Positions 52,758 through 60,385 of a DNA stretch of 62,263 bases are shown here, piece after piece (position 1 is the stretch's first letter; every line of letters starts with the position of its first letter). The stretch is taken from IMG/VR virus record IMGVR_UViG_3300008120_000038, positions 1 to 62,263 of that record; one strand, given 5' to 3'. The notes beneath the pieces were generated by a model. The model did no database searches and was not told the origin of the DNA. It was given only the letters and a program-made list of their open reading frames with translations. The translations under genes and the position numbers were made by a program. The DNA is from a virus.

Positions 52758-54884
52758 TTATGCTAGTAGTGTACCAACAACAGTTACTGTTGAAGTATTG
52801 TTAGTTGGTGTTACACGAAGTCTTACATTTGAGCCATCAACATCTGCAGTTACAGACATTGATGAACCATTTGTTCCAACAGTTGCGTATTCTACAATTG
52901 CAACGTTGTCAGATGAGTCAAGTGTAATAAGAACTTCTGTAAGTTCTGTGTGTGAGCCGTATGCGGTCTTAACAAGGAACTTTGCTGAACGATAATCTGC
53001 CTTAGCAAATGAGTAAGCAGTAACTGCTGAACCACCTGTTGGGGCAGAAACTGTTGCTGCAATCTGCTTAGCAACTGAGTTAACCTCAACTGCTGTGAAG
53101 TTTGGAACAACTGCTTCAAGCGCATCTACTGCACGAGTATTTGTGAAGTAAAGATTTGTTGTACCTTCTACAAGATCATCAGTATCAGAATCTGCTACGC
53201 CATTTTCTGCTGTGATGGTAAGATTGTTGCTTCCATCTGCAGTAATCTGAATGTTTGTCTTTGTAGCATTTGTTAGAAGTGCTGCAGCCTCTGCCTTTGC
53301 ACGAGCATCAGTGTAGTAAAGGTTTGTTGCACCTTCTGATACATCGTCTGTATCAACAGATGCATTGATATAACTATCAACTCTTGCATCTGTGTAGTAA
53401 AGGTTTGTTCCTTCAGCAATATCTGATGTTGTAAGGTTATCAACTGTTGTGCTTAGTGATGAGATTTCTCCATCAACATATGCCTTGGTTGCTGCATCCT
53501 GATTGTTTGTTGGCTCTTCAAGATTGATGATTGTGTATGTATTTGCAGCATCAATGCTTGCGCTAAGAACTGTTCCAGAACCAAGAGTCTTATTTGTAAG
53601 AGTCTGTGAGTCAGATGTTCCAACAACATCACCAGTAACGCCGTGAACACCGTCTGTTAGATCAATGTGTGCATCTAGTTCTGTATCAACATAAGATCTT
53701 GTTGCTGTGATTGTTTCATCAATTGAGAACTCTGTACCATCAAGTGTAAGTCCGTTACCAGCAGTAAATGTGCCTGCACCAGAGAACTGAGTAAATGATA
53801 GTGCATCTGTACCAATTGTTGCTGGCTTAAGGGTCTGTACCCAACCTGTGTTTGCGTATGTACCAGAAGTTACGAAGATAAAGTCTCCGCTGTCTACTTC
53901 TGTTGCTGTATCAAAGTCTGTTGCACGAAGTGCTTGACCTGAAGCCTGAACTACGTAAATACCGTTTTCTGCAGCATTTGTCTGATCCTTTACAAGAACA
54001 CGGTCTCCAGTAGCAAGTGTTACGCCACCAGCAGTGTCTCCATTTTCAAGACCATTTGCAATTGAGATGTTTCCCTGTATTGCAACTCTTGCTGATGCGT
54101 GAATATGAAGTCCTTCAGAAACTGCATCAACATATGCCTTAGTTGCAGCATCTGTGCTATTTTCTGGAGCACCAAGATTTGTAATCTTAAATCCACCTGC
54201 AGCAAGTTCTGAACCAAGTGTCTTGTTAGAAAGTGTTTGTGTATCTGTTGTTCCTACAACATTGCCTGTAACTCCGTGAACTCCAGAAGTAACGTCGTGT
54301 GCATTTAGTGCACTTGTTAGGTCTGACTCTGTTACAACAATTGAATCATCAATTCTAATTGCTCCACCAGAAATTTCAAGACCATTTCCTAGGTGTGCTG
54401 TGAATTCACCAGTATTAACATCGTAATTTAATCCATCTCCAGCAGATACTGCACCACGAGCACGAGAATCTAAGTAGTACTGATTTGTAGCACCTTCTTC
54501 AATATCGTCTGTGTCAAGTGCATCTACAATACCCTGTGCTGTGCCAGTTGTATCATATGCTGATGCTGTTGCATCAAGTGCACGTTGGTTTGTAAAGTAC
54601 TGGTTTGTTCCTTCTTCAATATCTGAAGTTGTAAGAGCATTAATTGCTGATGTAATGTCACCATCTCTTGCAATATCTGAACCTGCTGCAATTGTAAGTT
54701 CTCCACCAGTTACTGTAAAGTCATCGGCATCAACAGATGTGATAAGTGTTTCTCCACCAATGAGGTCAAGTATGTAAGCATCACCATCTACTTCTGTAAG
54801 AATGGTGTTGCCATTAATTGTACCTGAATTGCCTTCAACGACAAGTCCGTTTTTGATTTTAAAGTCTTTGTTGACTGTTGCCAT
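52758..54884 (-). CDS. Long repeat-built tail fibre
   Basis: The 708-residue protein has an N-terminal tag MATVNKDFKIKNGLVVEG. Five copies of a 'D-I-EGTN-YYT-RA' unit follow (SDIEEGTNQYFTNQRA, DDIEEGATNQYYLDSRA and later three more), and two longer units contain VHGVTG-VVGT-QTL-NKTLGS and DAATKAYVD. One block (AENGIYVV, TGWVQTL, LSFTQFSGAGTFTAGNGLTL) is common to marine phage fibres. The C-terminal ~105 residues form a jelly-roll-like domain that is also present in the next gene upstream (54901-55347). It is likely a trimeric receptor-binding fibre. Confidence 0.82.
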   Translation of the reverse strand: MATVNKDFKIKNGLVVEGNSGTINGNTILTEVDGDAYILDLIGGETLITSVDADDFTVTGGELTIAAGSDIARDGDITSAINALTTSDIEEGTNQYFTNQRALDATASAYDTTGTAQGIVDALDTDDIEEGATNQYYLDSRARGAVSAGDGLNYDVNTGEFTAHLGNGLEISGGAIRIDDSIVVTESDLTSALNAHDVTSGVHGVTGNVVGTTDTQTLSNKTLGSELAAGGFKITNLGAPENSTDAATKAYVDAVSEGLHIHASARVAIQGNISIANGLENGDTAGGVTLATGDRVLVKDQTNAAENGIYVVQASGQALRATDFDTATEVDSGDFIFVTSGTYANTGWVQTLKPATIGTDALSFTQFSGAGTFTAGNGLTLDGTEFSIDETITATRSYVDTELDAHIDLTDGVHGVTGDVVGTSDSQTLTNKTLGSGTVLSASIDAANTYTIINLEEPTNNQDAATKAYVDGEISSLSTTVDNLTTSDIAEGTNLYYTDARVDSYINASVDTDDVSEGATNLYYTDARAKAEAAALLTNATKTNIQITADGSNNLTITAENGVADSDTDDLVEGTTNLYFTNTRAVDALEAVVPNFTAVEVNSVAKQIAATVSAPTGGSAVTAYSFAKADYRSAKFLVKTAYGSHTELTEVLITLDSSDNVAIVEYATVGTNGSSMSVTADVDGSNVRLRVTPTNNTSTVTVVGTLLA

Positions 54885-54900
54885 TTTTTATCTCCTTAAG

Positions 54901-55347
54901 TTAAGCCTTCAACCCAATACGTGCATAACGTAGGGTGATAGGGGTTATTCCTGGGGTTGGTGTAACAGTGAGGGCAACCGTGTTACTAACCCTGGAGACG
55001 CTAATGGTGCCAATATTCCCATCATTGTCTATCGTTCCATATTCGCTGACAGAAACATCTTCTCCATCAACTAGAATGGTCATCTCTGTGGCATAAAACT
55101 TGTTATCGCCAGCAGAAGTCTTTGCTATGGAGACAATGTACTTTACCATTCTCCATACCGTTGCATCAAAATTATCAAAAACAGTCACATTAGTAATATC
55201 ACTAATGGTGTTTTCATTGTTACCAAAAGAACCAAGATTGGTTGCTTGTCCCGCAGTTGTGTCAATTAAATCTACATAGTCTTGCTGGGAGGGACGATCA
55301 CCAGTCTCAAACTTGGTCTTTACGTTTGCAATTGATACTTGGGCCAT
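54901..55347 (-). CDS. Short receptor-binding-type protein sharing the fibre C-terminal domain
   Basis: The 148-residue product has a short N-terminal helix region (FETGDRPSQQDYVDLIDTTA) and then a jelly-roll-like domain. The latter aligns with the end of the 708-residue fibre: VKYIVSIAKTSAGDNKFYAT versus AKFLVKTAYGSHTELTE, and SRVSNTVALTVTPTPGITPI versus ADVDGSNVRLRVTPTNNTST. It has an extended -10 ending exactly 6 nt before the ATG, so the message should be leaderless. Confidence 0.75.
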   Translation of the reverse strand: MAQVSIANVKTKFETGDRPSQQDYVDLIDTTAGQATNLGSFGNNENTISDITNVTVFDNFDATVWRMVKYIVSIAKTSAGDNKFYATEMTILVDGEDVSVSEYGTIDNDGNIGTISVSRVSNTVALTVTPTPGITPITLRYARIGLKA

Positions 55348-55353
55348 GTATGT

Positions 55354-55362
55354 ATTATAACA
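55354..55362 (-). promoter_or_regulatory. Extended -10 promoter (TGTTATAAT), predicted leaderless start
   Basis: TGTTATAAT, then six bases (ACATAC), then ATG 55347 on the minus strand. Confidence 0.78.
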
Positions 55363-55379
55363 TAATTAATTATAGATTT

Positions 55380-55604
55380 TTAAATAATCCAGTTACTGAA
55401 GCCAATAACCTGAATTCCAATTCCTGGGGGATTTGAAGAAGAGTAACCCTCAATACCAATAGTTGTAAATCTTACCCTAAAAGGAAGAACTGACTCAATC
55501 TGAGTCAATGGAGCAGAATACTTTATTCTTGTTATTGGATAATTTACAGGTTCTGGAATTGCTACTCTTTTTCTGTAATCATCAATAATTACAGCAGTAG
55601 CCAT
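55380..55604 (-). CDS. Small protein following adaptor paralog
   Basis: The 74-residue product is beta-rich (PLTQIESVLPFRVRFTTIGI, GIQVIGFSNWII) with no recognised family. Its stop is 18 nt upstream of the leaderless promoter of the next gene, and its start overlaps the adaptor stop by one base. Likely a virion component of the same cassette. Confidence 0.65.
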   Translation of the reverse strand: MATAVIIDDYRKRVAIPEPVNYPITRIKYSAPLTQIESVLPFRVRFTTIGIEGYSSSNPPGIGIQVIGFSNWII

Positions 55605-56008
55605 TAGTCAGTTACATCCTCAATGATTATCATCTTACCCTGGCAAACTGTCCAGACTCTATCTGCATCGCTTAACTCAACATCAAATACATCTCCAGTT
55701 TGAAGTTGAATTGTTTGTGCAGCAGTAAGAGAAACTGTAAACTCTCCTACTCCATCTAGTGGAGATGGTGCTGGAATAATTGTAAAAATTGTACCCGCTG
55801 AATCTTGAGAAATATCTCCTGCCACGTCTGGTCTTCTAAATTCACAAAGAATATTCCAATCTTCAATTGTTAATGGATCTTGGTTATCATCTGTTGTGTA
55901 AACTCTAAATGCAGCAGTATCGCCTCTAACAACAGTCCAATTAACAATTGGTGGTCTTAAACCAACGTCGTAAGAATTTTTTATTTCTTGCCCTCTATAA
56001 GTAGCCAT
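55604..56008 (-). CDS. Ig-like 'RGDT' fibre adaptor, copy 1
   Basis: In this 134-residue beta-sandwich protein, NWTVVRGDTAAFRVYT opens the domain; the same motif occurs in 60385-60744 and 61575-61970. The pattern resembles the N-terminal domain of baseplate upper proteins (BppU type), which anchors fibres. The C-terminus (VWTVCQGKMIIIEDV) is the last strand. It begins a cassette of adaptor, small protein and fibre. The -10 lies only 9 nt before the ATG. Confidence 0.75.
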   Translation of the reverse strand: MATYRGQEIKNSYDVGLRPPIVNWTVVRGDTAAFRVYTTDDNQDPLTIEDWNILCEFRRPDVAGDISQDSAGTIFTIIPAPSPLDGVGEFTVSLTAAQTIQLQTGDVFDVELSDADRVWTVCQGKMIIIEDVTD

Positions 56009-56017
56009 AGTTCTTTT

Positions 56018-56026
56018 ATTATATCA
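56018..56026 (-). promoter_or_regulatory. Extended -10 promoter (TGATATAAT)
   Basis: The motif is 9 nt from ATG 56008, leaving a leader of 2-3 nt at most. It forms a divergent pair with the plus-strand endolysin promoter. Confidence 0.72.
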
Positions 56027-56046
56027 TATATAACTAATAATATATT

Positions 56047-56087
56047 TTGTTATCAAATTGTTATAATCATATGGGACAAAACGGACA
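56047..56087. promoter_or_regulatory. Candidate operator block shared with right-end intergenic region
   Basis: It contains a 21-nt block at 56047-56067 (TTGTTATCAAATTGTTATAAT, given as 20 plus final T) built on TGTTA repeats spaced 11 nt. A 14-nt block GGACAAAACGGACA at 56074-56087 is a direct repeat of GGACA. Close copies of both occur at 62125-62145 and, inverted, at 62161-62174. It lies between two divergent promoters, so it could bind a regulator of both. Confidence 0.55.
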
Positions 56088-56093
56088 TTGATG

Positions 56094-56122
56094 TTGTACT
56101 TGTCAGTAGATTGTGTTATACT
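56094..56122 (+). promoter_or_regulatory. Sigma-70-like promoter for endolysin
   Basis: TTGTAC (56094-56099), 17-nt spacer, TATACT (56117-56122) with TGT in front making an extended -10. It is the only clear plus-strand promoter inside the window and lies 50 nt upstream of the endolysin start. Confidence 0.78.
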
Positions 56123-56127
56123 AGATT

Positions 56128-56148
56128 ATGAGACCAAAAAGGTCTCAT
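56128..56148 (+). promoter_or_regulatory. Leader hairpin in endolysin mRNA
   Basis: ATGAGACC and GGTCTCAT form a perfect 8-bp stem around an AAAAA loop, just after the predicted transcription start and 10 nt before the AGGAGGT ribosome-binding site. There is no following U-tract, so it is not a terminator. A 5'-end stabilising stem or a protein-binding site is likely. Confidence 0.65.
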
Positions 56149-56171
56149 TCGTTTCTTAGGAGGTAAAAACT

Positions 56172-56711
56172 ATGAAAGAAACAAAAGTGTGGTTGGGGAT
56201 TATGATTTTGGTGGTTTCATCTGCTATTTTTGCAAATAATGCAAATGCTACCTCTAAAAATAATTTACTAACTAAGCCCGTTGAAGTTACTGCTGCCGCC
56301 CAAAAAGCGGCATTAGTTGTTTCTAAGGCCAAAAAACTAGAAAGTTATGAAAACATGACACATCTAACAGATGTTCAGTTAAAAGAACTTTTGTCGCTTG
56401 TAGGCTTTAAGGGAAGAGACTTGGTTGTGGCTTGGGCTATAGCCAAGAAAGAGTCTAATGGTCGTCCTTTAGCATTTAATGGAAACCATAAGACTGGTGA
56501 TTCATCCTATGGGATGTTTCAGATAAATATGATTGATGGTCTTGGCCCAGATAGAAGAGAAAAATTTGATTTGGACCATAACGCTGACCTATTCAATCCA
56601 GTCAAGAATGCAGAGATTGCATACTATATGTCCAGAGGTGGAGACGACTGGTCTTCTTGGAAGGGTATAACCCCAAAGACCAGAATGTGGATGGAAAAGT
56701 TTCCTAGTTAA
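56172..56711 (+). CDS. Exported lysozyme/transglycosylase-like endolysin
   Basis: The 179-residue protein begins with a Sec signal sequence (KVWLGIMILVVSSAIFANN, probable cleavage after ANA near residue 26). After a linker comes a lysozyme/SLT-like domain: AWAIAKKESNGRPLAFN with catalytic Glu94, SSYGMFQIN, NAEIAYYMSRGG and DWSSWKGI. It would cleave peptidoglycan after export, so it may not need a classical holin for access. It is the only plus-strand gene, with its own promoter, leader hairpin, perfect AGGAGGT and terminator, suggesting separately timed lysis control. Confidence 0.88.
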   Translation: MKETKVWLGIMILVVSSAIFANNANATSKNNLLTKPVEVTAAAQKAALVVSKAKKLESYENMTHLTDVQLKELLSLVGFKGRDLVVAWAIAKKESNGRPLAFNGNHKTGDSSYGMFQINMIDGLGPDRREKFDLDHNADLFNPVKNAEIAYYMSRGGDDWSSWKGITPKTRMWMEKFPS

Positions 56712-56731
56712 AATTTAATGGGAATAAAAAA

Positions 56732-56769
56732 ATCCCCCTAGGCTTTTGTGCTTAGGGGGTATTTTTTTT
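56732..56769. terminator. Bidirectional terminator
   Basis: CCCCCTAGGC pairs with GCTTAGGGGG over 10 bp (one G-U) around a 6-nt loop. It is flanked by A7 on the left and T8 on the right, so it can end the endolysin message and also the converging minus-strand message whose stop is at 56779. Confidence 0.92.
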
Positions 56770-56778
56770 ATTAATTTA

Positions 56779-57090
56779 TTAGTTTAGTGGCAAAGAAACT
56801 ACATTGTCTTCTGAATCTCTTCCAATAAATGAGTTTGTATCAGAATCATATCCCCAACCTGTTGCTGGATGTAGCAATGGATCAGACATTAGGCTTGTAA
56901 TCTCAACTATTGTAGGATCGCTTAAAAACACTGCAGCCAGTCTATCATCGGTAAAAATGATCTCTGCAATTTCATCATCAACAACAAAGGCAATTGCTCT
57001 TGCTTGTTCATGAATAGGGGCTGTATTAACTTCTGTTGGAGGGTTTATGTCTCCTACTACACCCTCTTTTGGTCCAGTATCTTCTGTCAT
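56779..57090 (-). CDS. Small acidic phage protein
   Basis: The 103-residue product has a Pro-rich N-terminus, then AIAFVVDDEIAEIIFTDDRL and SDPTIVEI, and ends with ATGWGYDSDTNSFI. Proteins with this pattern are found among virion genes of cyanophages and related phages. The function is unknown. It is the last gene before the bidirectional terminator. Confidence 0.7.
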   Translation of the reverse strand: MTEDTGPKEGVVGDINPPTEVNTAPIHEQARAIAFVVDDEIAEIIFTDDRLAAVFLSDPTIVEITSLMSDPLLHPATGWGYDSDTNSFIGRDSEDNVVSLPLN

Positions 57091-57091
57091 A

Positions 57092-57325
57092 TTATTTCAC
57101 TTCCTCTGTTTCTATGGCTTCCCATTTTCCTATCGGACAAAATGCTGATGCTAGTTTTGTCTTAAGGACCATTATACACCCACATTCTTTGCATTGCTTT
57201 GTTGCTTGAATAAGTCTTGGACAACCCTTACAGATTTCCATTCTTTCTTCCGCAATCTCTTTACTTACTTTCTTTTTTGTTGGATCAAGAAGATCCCACG
57301 GCTTTACTGCCCGTCTCTCTGTCAT
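57092..57325 (-). CDS. DUF6171-like zinc-ribbon protein
   Basis: The 77-residue product contains MEICKGCPRLIQATKQCKEC followed by GCIMV and AFCPIGKWE, a conserved cysteine pattern of small phage and bacterial proteins annotated DUF6171. It probably binds zinc and the role is unknown. The ATG follows GAGGGG. Confidence 0.75.
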   Translation of the reverse strand: MTERRAVKPWDLLDPTKKKVSKEIAEERMEICKGCPRLIQATKQCKECGCIMVLKTKLASAFCPIGKWEAIETEEVK

Positions 57326-57340
57326 TTATACCCCTCTACT

Positions 57341-58861
57341 TTAGAAACCTGTTGTTTCAAAATCATCAACTGTATTGCCCTGATTTAGCGCTCCAGAAGA
57401 AGTTTTAATTATACCAAACTTATTTGATTTTGTATTAAAGGTTGGAGTAAGGTTTCTAGTTGTGTATGCTGTACCAGTATAGTTATCATTTGGATAACCG
57501 ACAATCTGTACAGAACCATTAGATGCGGTAGCAACGGTCATTGATGATAGTTTTGGCGCATTGTTTGATGCGTCTGACTGAGCAATTTGAGTTCCAGATC
57601 CTATGCTGAAGTCTTCAATTGTGCTTGCTGAACCACCCTCAACCTTAATTGTTCTCATGTAGTTTGTAACAGTTGAAACTGTTGCATTTGTTCCACATGA
57701 ACCGTTATAGTATTGAGTAAATCCTCCGATACTGCAGCAGAATGACCATCTTGAAATCTCTTCATTTTGGCAGTTAGCGCATCCACAACCAACGTTTCTT
57801 GGTGCAGATCCACCAGTTGGTGAATACTGTACATAAGTTGCTGAACAACTATAACTTACGCCAGTACAGCAACCACCTGGGTTACATCCGTTTCCAGAGC
57901 AACCTCTTGATGAATATCCTCCGCAGTTCACTGATGTTCCAACAGTTCCAAAACTATATGTTGCCATATAATTATTTGCATCTGTTGCCCAGTATACAAG
58001 TCCTGTTCCTGGTGTTAATGATCCAGCCTTTGTTGTTCCCCAGTTGCTGTTCATTGTGATTACTGCAACTGCAGTTGAAGAAACTGTCTCTGCTCTAGAT
58101 CCATTAGCATACCAAGTACCTGTAAGTGCTTGCCATTCTGAATCAGCAGTTGTTGTATTTCCTAGTGAAATTGTTGTTGTTCTGTTAAATGTATCTCCAT
58201 CTGCAAGTGGAACTGTATTTGGTGTAAGAGCACTTGATGTTCCTCCAGTAGAGTTTCCGTTTGCGTTAACTGCTAAAACGCTAAATGTGTAAGATACGTT
58301 TTGAGCAAAATTACCAGTAACTGTTAGAGGGCTTGAACTTCCTGAAACTGTTAATGGAATTGATGGATTACTTTGAACTAAATAACTAGTAACGGTTTCT
58401 CCACCACCATCTGCTGGTGTAAATGGAACAACTACTGTTGTTTTATTTGTTCTTGTAGGTGTGCCAGTAGTAGGTTGTGCAGCAACAGAAGTTGCAGTAA
58501 CTGAAGAAGATGCAGCGGTATTTGCTGTTTGGGTTGAACCGCTTCCTCCAACTGCTTTTACAACGAATGTGTAAGATGTTCCTGACTGAAGTCCTGTTAC
58601 TGTTATAGGGCTTGATGCTCCTGTTGCTGTAAATCCTCCTGGAACAGATGTAACCACGTATGATGCTGGTATTCCACCTTTTGAATTTCTTGCAAAACTG
58701 ACTTGTGCTGCTGCATTGTTATAGCCACGTCCTGATCCAACATTTGATACAGCAGTAATAGATGGAATTTCTGGAACGTCTGCAATTTTTGCTGAGCCAG
58801 CAGAACCATCATTATACTTTTTACCTGTTAGGTTAGAATCACTTGCTTTTCTTACTGCCAT
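57341..58861 (-). CDS. Two-FN3 virion protein with cysteine-rich insertion
   Basis: In this 506-residue protein, an N-terminal tag (RKASDSNLTGKKYNDGS) leads to two fibronectin-III domains: residues about 35-125 with LQSGTSYTFVVKAVGGSG, and 130-220 with FAQNVSYTFSVLAVNANG. A concanavalin-like beta domain follows from about 225. Residues about 311-388 interrupt it with 12 cysteines in Gly-rich sequence (NCGGYSSRGCSGNGCNPGGC and onward to YYNGSCG), before the beta domain resumes (NYMRTIKVEGG). FN3 domains on virions usually bind cell-surface carbohydrates. The cysteine block could be disulfide-bonded outside the cell or bind metal. Confidence 0.78.
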   Translation of the reverse strand: MAVRKASDSNLTGKKYNDGSAGSAKIADVPEIPSITAVSNVGSGRGYNNAAAQVSFARNSKGGIPASYVVTSVPGGFTATGASSPITVTGLQSGTSYTFVVKAVGGSGSTQTANTAASSSVTATSVAAQPTTGTPTRTNKTTVVVPFTPADGGGETVTSYLVQSNPSIPLTVSGSSSPLTVTGNFAQNVSYTFSVLAVNANGNSTGGTSSALTPNTVPLADGDTFNRTTTISLGNTTTADSEWQALTGTWYANGSRAETVSSTAVAVITMNSNWGTTKAGSLTPGTGLVYWATDANNYMATYSFGTVGTSVNCGGYSSRGCSGNGCNPGGCCTGVSYSCSATYVQYSPTGGSAPRNVGCGCANCQNEEISRWSFCCSIGGFTQYYNGSCGTNATVSTVTNYMRTIKVEGGSASTIEDFSIGSGTQIAQSDASNNAPKLSSMTVATASNGSVQIVGYPNDNYTGTAYTTRNLTPTFNTKSNKFGIIKTSSGALNQGNTVDDFETTGF

Positions 58862-58883
58862 AATAGATTACCTCAATCTTTAA

Positions 58884-59210
58884 TTAGGAAATTTCTGAAC
58901 CAAATGCTGCAAATGACATGTCTCCTGAAGAAGCATAGACACGAATTAAATCTGAAGCAGCAAGGGTTATTCCAACTGTAAGCATGATTGAATCATTTGC
59001 TGGAACTGTTGCTCCGTAAACAATCCAGTGCTTCTGAGTAGTTGAGGCATCTGCTGCTGGACGAACTGCAATACGATAAGTACCTGCTGTTCCAGCCTGA
59101 TTACATATTGAAATTGTAGAAACCACTGCTGCTGCACCTGCTGTGTAGAGAGTTGTTTCTGTTGTTGCGCTAGGTGCTGCCTGCGCTAGAACTTTATAAG
59201 TTGTTGCCAT
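58884..59210 (-). CDS. Small beta-rich virion protein
   Basis: The 108-residue product (TTLYTAGAAAVVSTISICNQ, GTYRIAVRPA, IMLTVGITLAASDLIRVYAS) matches a compact beta-sandwich widely found among tail/virion proteins of aquatic phages. It has its own extended -10 and a GGAAGGAT site. Confidence 0.7.
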   Translation of the reverse strand: MATTYKVLAQAAPSATTETTLYTAGAAAVVSTISICNQAGTAGTYRIAVRPAADASTTQKHWIVYGATVPANDSIMLTVGITLAASDLIRVYASSGDMSFAAFGSEIS

Positions 59211-59234
59211 GGTGGATCCTTCCGTTATTTACAT

Positions 59235-59243
59235 ATTGTATCA
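59235..59243 (-). promoter_or_regulatory. Extended -10 promoter (TGATACAAT)
   Basis: The minus-strand motif lies 25 nt before the start at 59210, in the gap between two fibre genes. One base departs from TATAAT. Confidence 0.6.
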
Positions 59244-59251
59244 TAGATTTT

Positions 59252-59782
59252 TTAACATCCCATTAGCATAATTACGTTTGGAAGCAAATCTATGTTTTCT
59301 CCAAGTGCAACCTCAAACCCATCAACTGTAATAGATGAGTTTACTAATGAACTATTGCCAATATTTGTTATTGTATTATTTAGTCCACTTATTGTTTTAT
59401 TGGAGAAAGTTATTGAGTTACTTAGTGTTACCTCTGGTGCTGCCCATTCAAGCCCACTAGCGGTTCCAGAGTTAGCAGTTAAAACTTTTCCATTAGTTCC
59501 AACTGACAAAATTGATACAGTCCCAGGACTAGATGCGCTTATTAAAGCGCCCTTTGAGGTTAAGGCAGCAGTGCCAATTGTATCTATATTATTTATTTGA
59601 GTTTGCAAGTCGTTAATTGTGTATGCCATAGAAGGGCTTACTAAATTTGATGCATTTGTTTCATTAACATCATAGTCATATGACCCATAATGATATGCTC
59701 TTAATGCTGCCTGAATGTCAGCAGAATCAGCATACCCTGGTATTTTTGTGGGGATTAACTCGCCAATTGTTTCAACTGCCAT
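59252..59782 (-). CDS. Short tail-fibre protein
   Basis: The 176-residue product begins ETIGELIPTKIPGYADSADI and AALRAYHYGS, a head-binding segment I associate with phage fibres. A helical coiled region (INDLQTQINNIDTIG) and a beta-helix-like end (FSNKTISGLNNTITNIGN, SLVNSSITVDGFEVALG) follow. A promoter and GAGGTG precede it. Confidence 0.72.
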   Translation of the reverse strand: MAVETIGELIPTKIPGYADSADIQAALRAYHYGSYDYDVNETNASNLVSPSMAYTINDLQTQINNIDTIGTAALTSKGALISASSPGTVSILSVGTNGKVLTANSGTASGLEWAAPEVTLSNSITFSNKTISGLNNTITNIGNSSLVNSSITVDGFEVALGENIDLLPNVIMLMGC

Positions 59783-59799
59783 ATTTTCACCTCATAGAG

Positions 59800-59808
59800 A
59801 TTATACCA
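59800..59808 (-). promoter_or_regulatory. Extended -10 promoter (TGGTATAAT)
   Basis: TGGTATAAT lies 17 nt before the start at 59782. The leader has GAGGTG. Confidence 0.72.
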
Positions 59809-60385
59809 CAGTTGTGTTTACTGAAATAAACAGATAAACAGAAACATCTGTAGCAGTCAGTGTTTGCCAAGAACCGCTATACTCCATTGCCTTTATAGTT
59901 ATTTGAAGATTTGAGCCAGAAACCTGGACATTTGATATAGAAGATGAAACTACGTTTGAATGCTTTATATTGTGCTGAATATTAAAACTTGAGGCAGTAA
60001 ACGGAGATCCGCTAACTGTTGCTATTGAAGATATTGGAACTGTAATAGTTGCAGTACCAGAAGAAAAATCAACTGTTGTATCAAGTCTTGAATGCAGTGC
60101 TGGATTAACCCTTAGTATTTCTTCCCATTGATTTGATCCTGGCACTGATACATACTGATACATATAAGAATAATTTGTACCTGGAGAAACATTTATGTAC
60201 AAATCATTTAGTAAAATATCTTGTCCAAATATAGTTCCGTTTACAGTAATTCCGTTTGGTTCTCCAGAGCCAACAAACACTTTGCTTCCTCTTTGTCCAG
60301 TTGGTCCTATATCAACTGCAACCTCAATTATATCTGGTGGAGCAATTATTGCAAGATCATCAGTATTTACGGGAATGGAAAGCAT
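59801..60385 (-). CDS. Fibre protein paired with adaptor copy 2
   Basis: In this 194-residue product a short N-terminal region contains a single GPTGQRG collagen-like hinge, then a connector (ITVNGTIFGQDILLNDLYIN), then a C-terminal jelly-roll-like domain (SFNIQHNIKHSNVVSSSISN, VSVYLFISVNTTVV). It overlaps the adaptor stop by one base (TAATG), so the two are translationally coupled. Confidence 0.7.
   Translation of the reverse strand: MLSIPVNTDDLAIIAPPDIIEVAVDIGPTGQRGSKVFVGSGEPNGITVNGTIFGQDILLNDLYINVSPGTNYSYMYQYVSVPGSNQWEEILRVNPALHSRLDTTVDFSSGTATITVPISSIATVSGSPFTASSFNIQHNIKHSNVVSSSISNVQVSGSNLQITIKAMEYSGSWQTLTATDVSVYLFISVNTTVV

Noticed and set aside
50733-54884. Diversity-generating retroelement suggested by the Mtd-like N-terminus
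   Set aside because: No reverse transcriptase gene, template repeat or adenine-biased variable region was seen. The Mtd-like domain is a common fibre head on its own.
56128-56148. Leader hairpin of the endolysin as a transcription terminator or riboswitch
   Set aside because: There is no U-tract after the stem, and the stem is too small and simple for a known riboswitch.
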